Source of the DNA: Deltaproteobacteria bacterium | Lineage (GTDB): Bacteria; Myxococcota_A; UBA9042; PHBI01; JACKFB01 | Direction: 5' to 3' | DNA length: 64,000 nucleotides | Assembly: GCA_020632695.1 (NCBI GenBank) | Contig: JACKFB010000014.1 | Coordinates: 1-64,000 of the forward strand | Shown here: positions 9,296-19,135 of the stretch, in pieces | Numbering within the stretch: the stretch's first letter is position 1 | How the letters are laid out: the number at the start of each line of letters is the position of its first letter | Notes under the pieces: model-generated | The model's input: only the letters and a program-made list of their open reading frames with translations | Told to the model about the DNA's origin: nothing | Database searches by the model: none | Position numbers and translations under genes: made by a program

Positions 9296-11617
9296 ATGAC
9301 ACGACCGATGAGGCGACGGATCCCGCTTCTGGGATGGATGGTGATCGCGGCGCTGGCCGGCTCGCTGGCGCAGGGCGAGGCGGCGGCGGCGGAGGGCGAG
9401 GCCCCCGCGCCGACGGCCGCAGCGCCTGCCAGGGCCGCCGGCGACGCGGCCGCGCTCGAGCAGACGCCGCGGGTCGAGGCCCGGCTCGTCAGCGACGTCG
9501 ACTCGATGGTTCCCGGCGGCAGCTTCCGGGTGGGCGTCCAGTTCACCATCGCCCCCGACTGGCACATGTACTGGATCTACCCGGGGGACGTCGGGCTCCC
9601 CACCGAGGTGCACTTCGAGGGCCCCGACGGGGTCGACTTCGGAGAGCTGCGCTGGCCCACACCGCACCGGATCGAGAGCAGCAACGGCCTGGTGAGCTAC
9701 GGCTACGCCGACTCGGTGCTGCCCTGGAGTACCGTGCGGGCGCCGGCAGGGCTGCTCGAGGGCGAGAAGGTGACGCTCACCGCCCGCGTGCGCTGGCTGG
9801 TGTGCGCCGAGAACTGCATCCCCGGGCAGGCGCAGCTCGCGTTGACGCTACCGGTGGAGAGCACGGCCAGGCCCAGCGCGGCGGCCCCGAGCATCGACGC
9901 CGCGGCGACCCTGGTCCCGGGGGAGCTGCCCCCCGACGTTCGCGTGCGCAGCGAGCTCTCGACGACGGGAGTCGCGCCCGGCGAGAGCTTCGAGGCCGTC
10001 TTCCTGATCGAGAGCGCCGGCAGCCGCTCGCTGGCCGACGCCGAGTTCTTCCCCGCGCCGGCCGACGGCCTGGACACCACCAGCGTGCGCACCGAGACCT
10101 CGGGCGCCCATGTGCCCGACGGCGGCCTGCTCATCCGGGTGGCGGGCGCCGCCTCCACCGACCCCGCGCGCACGGGCGACCGCCTGGACGGCGTGCTGCG
10201 GGTAGGCCACGGGGCCAGCGCGGCCGCCTGGGAGCTGTCTCTGCCCGTGCCGCGCCTGCCGCTGGGGCAGAACGGCGCGCCGGTGACCAGCGGGCTCTTC
10301 GCCACCGCCCCGCCCGCGCCGCGGACGCCGCCCCCGCCGAAGCTCGAAGCGGCGCCGGTGACCACGCCGCCCGCGGAGGTGGGCCCGAGCCTCATGGGGA
10401 TGCTGCTCTTCGCGCTCCTGGGCGGGCTGATCCTCAACGTCATGCCCTGCGTGCTGCCGGTGCTGTCGATCAAGGTGCTGGGGCTGGTGCAGCAGGCCGA
10501 CGATGACCGGCGCTCCATCTGGTATCACGGCCTGGCCTACACCGTAGGCATCCTGGCCTCCTTCGCCGTGCTGGGGATCATCCTCATCGCGGCCAAGGCC
10601 TCGGGCGAGGCCGTGGGCTGGGGCTTCCAGTTCCAGGAGCCCGCCTTCGTCGCCGCGATGGGCGCGCTGGTCTTCGCCTTCGGCCTCTCGCTCTTCGGCG
10701 TCTTCGAGGTGGAGCTTCCGGGTGCCCACCACATCGACGCCAAGGCCGCGCGCCACCACGGCTACACCGGCTCGTTCATGAACGGCGTGCTGGCCACGCT
10801 GCTGGCCACGCCCTGCACGGCCCCCTTCCTGGCCCCGGCGCTGGGCTTCGCCCTGGCCCAACCACCCGCCATCCTGCTGGTCTTCCTGCTCACCATCGGC
10901 TTCGGGCTGGCCCTGCCCTTCCTGGTCCTCGCCGCCATGCCCGCCTGGGCCCGGCATCTCCCGAAGCCCGGCCCCTGGATGGGCACCTTCAAGAAGGCGA
11001 TGGGCTTCCTGCTCATGGCGACCACCGTGTGGCTGGTGGACGTCCTCTCGGGCCAGTGGGACCGCACGGCCATGACCCACTACCTGGGCTTCCTCACCTT
11101 GCTGGCCTTCGCGGCCTGGATCTACGGCCACTGGGGCAACCACCCCTTCGCGCGCAACACGCGGGTCGGCGCCCTCATCGTGGCGGTCGCCCTGGTGGCC
11201 GGCGGCGCCGTGGGGCTCCTGCGACCGGCCCAGGTCGAGGTGGGCGACATCGCCTGGAAGGACTTCACCCAGGTCGACGTCGAGGCCATGTCGCAGAGCG
11301 GCAAGACCGTGTTCATCGACTTCACCGCCGACTGGTGCGTGACCTGCAAGGTCTACGAACGCACGGTGATCAACACCGACCCGGTGAAGGGAGCGCTCGC
11401 CCAGGGCTGCGTGCTGCCGGTGCGCGCCGACTACACCAAGGAGGACCCGCGCATCACCCACTGGCTCGAGCGCTTCAAGCGGCCCGGCGTCCCCATGTAC
11501 GTCATCCTCCCCGCCGGCCGCCCCCACGAGCCGCTGCTGCTGCCGGACGTCCTGACCGAGTCCTCGCTCCTGGAGGGCCTGATTCAAGCGGGGCCAGCCA
11601 CCGACTGCCCCACTTGA
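9296..11617 (+). CDS. dsbD: Thiol:disulfide interchange protein DsbD family (protein-disulfide reductase)
   Basis: Inner-membrane protein that carries reducing power from cytoplasmic thioredoxin to periplasmic thiol proteins. From ATG 9296 (GAGAGGA just upstream) it has a signal sequence, a periplasmic alpha domain with CAENC (Cys170, Cys174), a membrane beta domain of about eight segments with paired cysteines in MPCVLP (Cys385) and TPCTAP (Cys507), and a C-terminal thioredoxin-like domain with DWCVTCK (Cys681, Cys684). About 773 residues. The alpha domain, with its IAPDWHMYWIYPGD segment, resembles the ScsB-type subfamily more than E. coli DsbD. Possible clients in the window are the triple-DsbA lipoprotein and the Ldt-thioredoxin fusion; that link is inference. 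Hairpin copy B follows the stop by about 13 nt. Confidence 0.93.
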   Translation: MTRPMRRRIPLLGWMVIAALAGSLAQGEAAAAEGEAPAPTAAAPARAAGDAAALEQTPRVEARLVSDVDSMVPGGSFRVGVQFTIAPDWHMYWIYPGDVGLPTEVHFEGPDGVDFGELRWPTPHRIESSNGLVSYGYADSVLPWSTVRAPAGLLEGEKVTLTARVRWLVCAENCIPGQAQLALTLPVESTARPSAAAPSIDAAATLVPGELPPDVRVRSELSTTGVAPGESFEAVFLIESAGSRSLADAEFFPAPADGLDTTSVRTETSGAHVPDGGLLIRVAGAASTDPARTGDRLDGVLRVGHGASAAAWELSLPVPRLPLGQNGAPVTSGLFATAPPAPRTPPPPKLEAAPVTTPPAEVGPSLMGMLLFALLGGLILNVMPCVLPVLSIKVLGLVQQADDDRRSIWYHGLAYTVGILASFAVLGIILIAAKASGEAVGWGFQFQEPAFVAAMGALVFAFGLSLFGVFEVELPGAHHIDAKAARHHGYTGSFMNGVLATLLATPCTAPFLAPALGFALAQPPAILLVFLLTIGFGLALPFLVLAAMPAWARHLPKPGPWMGTFKKAMGFLLMATTVWLVDVLSGQWDRTAMTHYLGFLTLLAFAAWIYGHWGNHPFARNTRVGALIVAVALVAGGAVGLLRPAQVEVGDIAWKDFTQVDVEAMSQSGKTVFIDFTADWCVTCKVYERTVINTDPVKGALAQGCVLPVRADYTKEDPRITHWLERFKRPGVPMYVILPAGRPHEPLLLPDVLTESSLLEGLIQAGPATDCPT

Positions 11618-11630
11618 GATCGGGGTCGAT

Positions 11631-11759
11631 GGCCGGGGCGGCCGCTACGAGCCTCGCTGGCGGCGCTCCCTCGGGTCAGGCCTGCGACGGGCTGAAGCCC
11701 GACTCGGCCTGCCCTCGGTCGCGCCGCCACCAGCGAGGCTCTCGCTGGCCGCCTCGGCC
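11631..11759 (-). repeat. Structured hairpin element, copy B
   Basis: Copy B follows the dsbD stop and lies in the opposite orientation to A, D and E. Its core matches the family (GCGACGGGCTGAAGCCCGAC on the plus strand). Its arms differ from the other copies but pair with each other: GAGCCTCGCTGG (11649-11660) with CCAGCGAGGCTC (11730-11741), and GGCCGGGGCGGCC (11631-11643) with GGCCGCCTCGGCC (11747-11759). It lacks the GAGGC ends of the others. A hexanucleotide-like tract follows immediately. Confidence 0.75.
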
Positions 11760-11780
11760 ATCGCACACGGGGGCGTAGTC

Positions 11781-12250
11781 GGTCGGGGTTGGGGGTTTGG
11801 GTGGCGGGTCGGGATGTCGGGGCTCGGCCTTCGGCCTCGGGTTGGGGGCGGGCTGCGATCTGGGAGCTCGGCCTTCGGCCTCGGGCTGACAGACGGGGCA
11901 GTGACGGGCTTGGCTCGGGCGCGGTACCGGTCTCGGTGGCGGCGTCAGGCTCAGTGCCGGGCTCGGTGCCGGGCTCAGGCACGATCCGGTCTCGGTCCGG
12001 TGGCGGCTCCGGCCTCCGGTCTCGTGTGGCAGGCTCGGTGGCCTCAGGCTCGGCTCGGTGTCGGGCTCGGATCGGTGTCGGCTCAGGCTCGGCCTCGCTG
12101 ACGATCTCGGCCTCGGTCTCGTGACTCATCTCGGCCCCGGCTCGGTGACGGGCTCGGTCTCAGCCCCTCCTGTCAGTCTCCAGTTCGGCCTCGGGCTCAG
12201 GTGACGGCTGATTCTGGTCTCCAGTCGACTCGGACTCAGTCGGACTCGTG
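11781..12250. repeat. Degenerate hexanucleotide tract next to copy B, with a 20-bp direct repeat
   Basis: About 470 bp rich in GGCTCGG, GGTCTCGG and GGCTCAGG units without a convincing protein. An exact 20-bp direct repeat, GCTCGGCCTTCGGCCTCGGG, occurs at 11822-11841 and 11866-11885; each copy contains the palindrome CGGCCTTCGGCC... and could form a small hairpin. Open frames exist in several phases but have only Arg/Ser/Gly-type composition and no ribosome sites. I read this as a diverged version of the tracts that flank copies C and D. Confidence 0.6.
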
Positions 12251-12299
12251 GCTCGACCGGTCTGCTCGGACTCGGACCAGGCTCGGTCCCGGGCTGGAC

Positions 12300-13700
12300 T
12301 CGTCAGCCTCGCTGGCCCTCGGCCGTTAGGACCGCCAGCGGCTTCCTGCCAGCAGCCAGCGGCGCTCGCCGTACCAGCGTCCACAGGCAGGCGCAGGCGT
12401 CCGGTGGCTCGCTCGACCGCTCCATCGAGCTCGAGATGGCTGGCCCACGCGGCGCCGTATCACCTCTTCGCGCGACTACCGGGCAGGCCCAGCTCCCGCT
12501 CAGCCCGGTGACGATCGCCAGGCGGTACCACCGCCTGCCTCCCGAATGCCGGTTCGCGGGTGCGCGGTCGGGCGTCATCCAGCTTCCACGAGCTCTGCAC
12601 TGGCGCCTGTGACGATAGCTGACGCCTCGTATTCCGCTCGCTCGAGCCCTCGCGGGGCCCACGCACCGTCGTCGCCGCGCCGCATCTTCGCCTCGGCAGC
12701 GTCGCCACCGGGAAGTCGGACCCGCCGATAGTCCAGCACGTGCGGGCCTGTGCCCTCGATGGACCGCAGCGACCGTCGGCCGCGTTTTGGCAGCGCAACT
12801 CCCGTTAACCGCCGCAGCTCCGCACCTCGTGGTCGGCACCACCGGCTCCAGCGTCTGCAGCTCGTCTCCGATCCTGGCGAGGCCCTCCGGGGCCACCAGC
12901 CTGACGCCCTGATGCCTCAGCCCCACCTCCCACCGGGTGAACTGCCCCGCCGCGCCGTCAGCAGCTCGATCCTCGCCTGCGCGCGAAGGGCGGCGCGCGT
13001 CCACGCCTCTCGCGCGACCTCGCCGCCACGGCGCATGCGCCCTGCCATCGCTGTCAGGTCGCGGCTCGCGAGTCAGCAGCGGTCGGTGCGCCAGCATCGC
13101 GCGCCGGTCCGACGCAGTCCACCACCTGCGCCTCGACGTCGCGCGCAGCACCACCTCCCCTGGGTCCTCCAGGTGTAGCCAGGCGCGGTCCAATTCAGCC
13201 CTACCGTCAGGCGCCAGCACCTGCAGGCCGCGCCCACGGGTCGACGCTCGTCCACCGAGAACACGAGATCCCCACCTGCATGCGATCGTCGGGTCGGTCG
13301 ACGTCGGTCCATCAGAAGCCAGGGTGTCCAGCCGCCTGAGCCTTTGACCGCGAGGGACTCGAGAAGCGCGCCTGCGGCTCGGCGTCGTTCACCACGTCCA
13401 CGGCGAGCGCCTCGGCGGCGTCCACCAGATCATCGCCTCTCGGCCCCGTGAAATCTGCCAGGTCCCTCAGCGCGTCCGCCGCCGGGGCGTCCCCGCGCGC
13501 CTCGTCAACGCCAGCCGCAGCTTCTCCTGCCCGCTGCCGCAGATCCCTTCGCCGCGGGCGTCCACTGGTCCCAGCGCCACCACCCGCACGCGCGACCGGC
13601 GCCAACGCGCCCTTCAGACGCGCTGTCGGTCACACGCCGGCGCCGGCCTCGGCGCCAACAACCCCCGATCCCTACCAGCAGGGTCACCGCACCACGCGAC
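12300..13700 (-). pseudogene. Frame-disrupted coding region of unknown function
   Basis: No single frame is convincing, but on the minus strand protein-like segments appear one after another in different frames. Examples, upstream to downstream: DLADFTGPRGDDLVDAAEAL (near 13,430), GGEVAREAWTRAALRAQARI (near 13,010), VAPEGLARIGDELQTLEPVV (near 12,870), and HVLDYRRVRLPGGDAAEAKM (near 12,720). They keep order and sense, as expected for one gene with insertions or deletions of single bases. I do not recognise the protein. The disruption continues into the Cys-rich gene upstream, so a local stretch of poor consensus sequence is as likely as true decay. End coordinates are approximate. Confidence 0.45.
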
Positions 13701-14095
13701 GGCGGTCCGGCCAGCGCGTCGCCTTCGGTCGACCTTGCCGCGGCGCCTCGAACGCTGCCTCGCCTCCTCCGCTGCCCGGCTCCCGACTCCGCTCACCCGG
13801 CACCACGCCCAGCGCACGTCACCCCCTCGTCGGCGCCCGCCGCCGGTCGACCTCGACACCGCCCGCTGCCGCCGCCCGCACCCCGCCGCGCCAGCCACGC
13901 CACCGGATCCAGCCCCACGCGCCTCCTCCACCGCCCTCGCGCCCCGCAGTGCAACTCATGCCCAGATCGCCGCCCGCCGCACCACCACCACCGCCCCTCA
14001 TCATCCTGCACCGGTCCCCAACCCTCTACCGCCCCCCCCCGCCGAACCCGAAGCCCGTCCACGAAATCCAGCCACAGCCACGGCCGCGTTCGGTG

Positions 14096-14345
14096 ACGGC
14101 TCGCCCTCGGTCTCAGTGGGACGCGCGGTCTCGGTCTCTGTCGGTCTCGGACTCGGCCTCGGCCTCGGCGACAGTCTCGGCCTCAGACTCGGCCCCGGCC
14201 CCAGCCTCAGTCTCGGCCCCTCAGCCTCACGGTCCGGTCCAGCCTCGGTGTCGGTGACGGCCTCGGCGACAGTCTCGGTCTCAGCTTCGGCCTCGGACTC
14301 GGCCCCAGCCTCGGCCCGGCCACGGCGGCCCGGCCTCGACCCCAG
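14096..14345. repeat. Hexanucleotide tract between the two frame-disrupted regions
   Basis: About 250 bp of GGTCTCGG, GGCCTCGG, GACTCGG and GGCCCC units between the unknown disrupted region and the 3' end of the Cys-rich gene. By analogy with the intact stalked lipoproteins here, it could be the stalk-coding part of the downstream minus-strand gene, but I cannot find a signal peptide or an unbroken frame, so I list it only as a repeat. No hairpin core is visible beside it. The stretch 13,700-14,095 holds GC-rich sequence in which I support no gene. Confidence 0.65.
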
Positions 14346-14370
14346 CCTCGGTCCCCCTCCTCGCCTGTCC

Positions 14371-17300
14371 CTACAACTCGAGCAGACGCCACCGCGCGCA
14401 GTCGGGGATCTCCTCCAGCGTGCGGCCGACCAGGATCACCGCCAGGTCGGAGGCGTAGATGCCGTAGGCCTCGTGGTTGTCGGCGATGGCTATCTCGGTC
14501 CAGCTCGCCGGTCGTCGGGTCGGCGTCTCGCAGCACGATCCACAGCGTGGCCTGGACGTTCCCGGTGGGTCGGGCGAGCGGCCGAAGATGAACACGTGGG
14601 TGCTGTTGGTGGCGATGCCGAAGGCCGCGGCCACGGTCGAGGCAGCCCGGGCCTTCCCAGCGACCCAGCCCGTGGTCGTGCGGCGGCGCAGCGTGCCGTT
14701 CCCCCGACGATCCAGGGCTCCGCGCCGACGTAGGCGATGTCGTGCATGTCGATGCCGATGGGCAGGTGCTCGACCTGCCAGGTCGGAGTCGCCGTCGCTG
14801 AACAGCACGCTGATCCACCGTTGTATCCCCGGCGAGCACCCGACCCGGCGACGGCTCCGGCGTCGGTACGGCCGGCGATGGCGGTGGGGTAAGAGCGCGC
14901 CAGCCACCGAGGCCTCAGGTCTGTCAGGCGCGCCGCAGGTCACCGCCACCGTGCAGCGTCGTCCTCGCGCTCGCAGCGGACGACCCGGATGCCAGCGCGT
15001 CGCGGCCGGCGATGTAGTACGCGTCGGTCGTGGTCCCGTCGTCGAGCGCCGCGCTCCAGACGCCGCTGGAGCCGATCGGCAGCACCGCCTCGAGCGCGTC
15101 GGACGTCGCTGCCGACGAGGTCGACGCTGTCGGAGCCGGGCTCGACGCGGCCGATCTCGCCGTCGACACCCACCGTGAGGTCGCGAGGAGCCCGGTGAGC
15201 GCCCAGGGGATGGGCGTGCCGGCCAGCGGCGACGCGGGGCGGCGCCTGCAGGCGATGCAGCACGCTCCAGATGCCGCCGTCGCCGACGCACTCGTCGCCG
15301 ACCAGCAGGTAGCGGGTCAGGACGTATAGGACCCGCCGAAGCGCGTAGCCTGATGGTGCCCTCCGCCGCCACCGCGCAGGTAGCGTCCCCGAGCGGGACC
15401 TGCGCCACCTGGGTGCCCGCACAGCCCACCCACGCACAGGTCAGGCGCCGTGGCGGCCGTAGCGTCGTCGCAGCTCGTGAAATCAGGGGCGCGCCTCCTG
15501 GACGCAGCCCGTCTCCGCGCTGCAGGTGCCGATGCTGCATCCGCTGCCGTCGTCGCACGCGGCGTCGTTCGGGGTGTGGGTGCAGGCGTCGCCAGTGCAG
15601 GCGTCCTGGGTGCAGGCGCCGTCGTCGCAGGGGCTCGCCGACGCCACCGCAGGTCCCGGCGTCGCAGATCGACGCGGAGGTGCACGGGTCCCCGTCGTCG
15701 CACGAGAGGCCGCCGGTGACCGGGCTGCTCTCGCAGGCGCCCGTCGCCTGGGAGCAGGCGTCGGTGGTGCACGGGTTGGCGTCGTCGCAGTCGGGGGCCA
15801 CGCCGGGCGGCAGGCGCCCTCGACGCAGAGGTCTCCCACGGTGCAGAGGTCTCCGTCGTCGCACGCGCCGGCCACCGCCACGTGGCTGCAGCCCGTCCCG
15901 ACCACGCAGGCGTCGGTGGTGCAGGGGGTTGCCGTCGTCAGGCCCCGTCGTCAGGCGGAGATGCACCCGCGAGCGGGTCGCACGCGTCGGCGCTGCATGC
16001 GGCGCCGTCCTCGCAGCGGCTGTCGCGCGGCTCGGACACGCACCCTCCAGCGTGCAGAGATCCTCAGTGCACTCGACGGCGTCGCTGCACAGGCGTCGTC
16101 CAGCGTCGTGCGGCAGCCCTCGAGGATCGCAGACCTCCGACGTGCAGGCGACCTCGTCCTGGCACGCCGTGTCGACCGCCGCGTGGCTGCACCTGATGTC
16201 CGGCACGCAGGCGTCGAGGTGCAGTCGATGGCGTCGTCGCAATCGGTCGGGCTCGTCGCTTTTACAGTCCGGACTGGCGGACCTCCGCGGTCGTGCACGG
16301 GTCGTTGTCGGGCACGGGGTGCCGTCGTCTACGGCGACGGACTCGCACGCTCCGTGACGGAGCTGCAGGCCAGCACCTGGCAGGGGCTCCGTCGACGGCG
16401 GGCACACCACCGGCGGCGCCGTCTGGATCGCACTCGCCGGTCAGGTCAGGCAGCTCCACGCAGTCGAAGGTGGCCCGCAGCGTCGCCGTGCCGCGATCGG
16501 CGGCGACGGTGCACTCGCAGACGTTGTCGCCCGGCTGGCAACCTCCGCCGGAGCACAGGTCGCCGTCGGTGCATGGGAGCCGTCGTCGCACGCGGCGCCG
16601 TCGTCAGGCGTGTTCTCGCGCGGTGATCGCTCGCAGCGGTCGCTGGTGCAGGGTTCCCGTCAGCGCACGGCGAGTCGTCGAGCGTGTGGACGCAGACGCC
16701 GTCGGCGCTGCACGCGTCGATGGTGCAAGGCACGTCGTCGTTGCAGTCCGGCGGCCCGGGCACGCAGACGCCGCCATCGCACGCGTCGCCGACGGTGCAC
16801 GGGTTACCGTCGTCGCAGGCCCCGACCCGAGGCGGGTTGCTGGACAGCCGGCGACGGGGTCGCAGGACTCGTCGGTGCACGGTTGCCGTCGTCACAGCTC
16901 GCCGCGTCCGGCGTGTGGACGCACTGGCCCGACTCGCAGGCGTCCATCGTGCAGGCCACCGCGTCCGGAGCAGTCCAGGGCGACGCCGGCGCAGACCCCG
17001 GTCGCGCACTGGTCGGCGGTGGTGCAGGGGTCGCCGTCGTCGCACTCGCCCGTCCACGGCTGGTGCGTGCACCCCTCGGCCTCGGTGCGCGTCGGTCGTG
17101 CAGGGTCGCCGTCGTCGCAGTCGGTGGCTTCGTGGTGCACCGCCCGCCCGCAGACGCCGTTCTCGGTGCAGGGCGAGCCGTCGTCGCAGGCCCCGCCGTC
17201 CAGCGGAGTCGCCGCGCAGGGCGCCGTCTGCGGGTCGCAGGCGTCGCTGGTGCCAGGGTTCGAGTCGTCGCAGGGCAGCACGTCCCCTGGCAGACGCCCG

Positions 17301-18876
17301 CTGCGCAGGCGTCGTCGATGGTGCGGGGTCGCCGTCGTCACAGAGCCCGCGCCGGTGTCGGGCTCGTGCGTGCAGGCCGGTCGCCGCAGCGCAGGCGTCG
17401 ATGGAGCAGGGGTTCCGATCGCTGCAGTCGCGCGGCTGACCGCGGCAGGCGCCCTCGTCGTCGCAGCGGTCGTCCAACGAGCAGGCGTCGCCGTCGTCGC
17501 AGGCGGCCGCCGAGGACCGTCGCCGCGCAGAGCCCGGTCGCCGGTCGCAGGCCACCTGCGTGCAGGGGTCGTCGTCCTCGGTGCAGGTGGTGACGGTGCC
17601 GGGGTCGATCTCGCAGGCGCGCTCGCCACCGGGAAGGACACGCAGCGGTTCGCCAGCGCAGAGGTCCTCGGGCGGCGCGCAGTCCTCGTCGACCTCGCAG
17701 GGGCAGGTGCTGGCCCCGCCGCCGCAGGCGCCGGCCTCGCAGACCGTGCCCTCGGTGCAGGGGTCCGAATCGTCGCAAGCGGTCCCGTCGGCCGCCGGCC
17801 CCGAGACGCAGCCGCCGCTCACGGGTCGCAGGACGCCTGCTGACAAGGCGCGTCGGGCAGGCACACGACAGGCTCCCCAGGCGAACACACCCCGCTCCCG
17901 GTACACGCCCCACCCCCGCGCGGGGTCGCCTCCATCGCAAGCGACGCCGACCGCCACCTCGACCACGCACGCCCCCAAGCCATCGCAAGCAGCCACGCCG
18001 CACTGAGGATCCACCGCGCCCGGCAGCGGGCACGGGCTGCCCAGCTCAAGGCCTGCGGCACGCAGAACCCGCCCACACACGCGCTCGGAGCACACGGCAG
18101 TCGCCCGCCATCACGCACTATCGCGGCCCGGGCGCCGGACAATCGCCAGCCGTCGTGCAACCCGATCCCGCATCCGTCTCCACGTCCGGGCCAGTGTCGG
18201 TCTCGGTCTCGGTCTCGGTGTCGGTCTCGGCGTCGGTGTCGGCCTCGGTGTCGGTGTCGGTCTCGGTGTCGATGTCGGTGTCGGTCTCGGCCCCGGCCCC
18301 GGCGTCGGTGTCGGCGTCGGTCTCGGTGTCGGCGTCGGTCTCGGTGTCGGCGTCGGTCTCGGTGTCGGTCTCGGCCCCGGTGTCGGTCTCGGACCCGGTG
18401 TCGGTCTCGGACCCGGTGTCGGTCTCGGTCCCGGTCTCGGTCTCGGTCTCGGCCCCGGTGTCGGTCTCGGTCCCGGTGTCGGTCTCGGCCCCGGTGTCGG
18501 TCTCGGCCCCGGTGTCCGAGGCCGCGTCCGAGGCCGTATCCGCGTCCGCGTCCGAGTCCGAGGCCGCGTCCGCGTCCGAGTCCGAGGCCGTGTCCGCGTC
18601 CGCGTCCGAGTCCGCGTCCGAGTCCGTGTCCGTGTCCGTGTCCGAGTCCGCGTCCGAGACCGCGTCCGTGTCCGCGTCTGGGACCGCGTCCGCGTCTGGG
18701 ACCGCGTCCGAGACCGCGTCCGAGTCCGCGTCGGGGATCGGGGAGGCGTCGGCGTCGGCCGTCGGGCCGACCTCCGCCGTGTCCGGGTTCTCCAGGTCGC
18801 CTTCCCCGGAGCCGCCCTCACATCCCAATGCGATGAGGGCCGCTACGGCCACCCACGCCAACCTCGAACCACGCAT
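14371..18876 (-). pseudogene. Large Cys-rich repeat lipoprotein, frame-disrupted after an intact N-terminus
   Basis: The intact N-terminal part (18876-18118) has a lipoprotein signal ending IALGC (Cys19), then about 200 residues of Ser-Asp, Thr-Asp and Thr-Glu repeats, then the first Cys-containing stretch (GSGCTTAGDCPAPG). Downstream the message continues on the same strand but keeps changing frame, with well-conserved repeats in each piece: CDDSDPCTEGTVCEAGACGG, CDDGDACSLDDRCDDEGACR, CDDGNPCTVGDACDGGVCVP, CDDANPCTTDACSQATGACE. The last kilobase lacks these repeats and has segments such as DALEAVLPIGSSGVWSAALD, ending WRLLEL at 14371. By style it is a surface-exposed, disulfide-rich stalked lipoprotein. 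The motifs are hardly eroded despite many frame changes, which favours sequence errors over decay, but both are possible. Confidence 0.7.
18182..18740 (-). repeat. Stalk-coding hexanucleotide tract of the Cys-rich lipoprotein
   Basis: On the coding strand the units are mainly GAGACC, GACACC, GACGCC and GACTCG, giving Glu-Thr, Asp-Thr, Asp-Ala and Asp-Ser dipeptides. The frame is kept throughout about 190 codons even though the gene loses frame shortly afterwards. The acidic, hydroxyl-rich composition suits an extended, hydrophilic spacer on the cell surface. It is the longest such tract in the window. Confidence 0.85.
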
Positions 18877-18986
18877 CCTCGCTCCCGCATCAACCCGTCA
18901 TCGCGCGACCAGTGTCTGTTACGGGTGCAGACGAAGCAAAATGAAGCGACGCGGCGCGGGGGTGCGGTCGACTGCACCGCTGAGCC

Positions 18987-19034
18987 CCGGCCTGGCGGCG
19001 CCGGACGGCCGCCGCTCGGGCGCCGCCAGGCCGG
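18987..19034. repeat. Perfect 16-bp inverted repeat between divergent genes
   Basis: CCGGCCTGGCGGCGCC (18987-19002) is followed after 16 nt by its exact reverse complement (19019-19034). It lies between two divergent genes, about 100 nt before the quinone oxidoreductase start, so it is not an ordinary terminator. It could be an operator, an attenuator in the leader, or a short mobile repeat. It shares no core with the A-E hairpin family. The rest of 18877-19135 shows no gene. Confidence 0.7.
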
Positions 19035-19135
19035 ATGGCCTGGGTGGCATCTGCCGGCAGCTTCAACTCGCGGCGCGATCCGGGCTAAGCTCCCGGCGCT
19101 CCCGCGGGGGGAGCCCCCCGGGACGAGGAGCGGAC

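Noticed and set aside
12750..13347. Plus-strand open frames in the disturbed region
   Set aside because: Their composition is Ser/Arg/Pro-rich shadow type, while the minus strand shows protein-like segments.
14371..18118. Programmed frameshifting in the Cys-rich gene
   Set aside because: The changes are too many and have no shared slippery site; errors or decay explain them better.
18155..19135. Upstream extension of the quinone oxidoreductase
   Set aside because: It reads the antisense of the acidic stalk as Ser-Val repeats; the GTG at 19136 has a good ribosome site.
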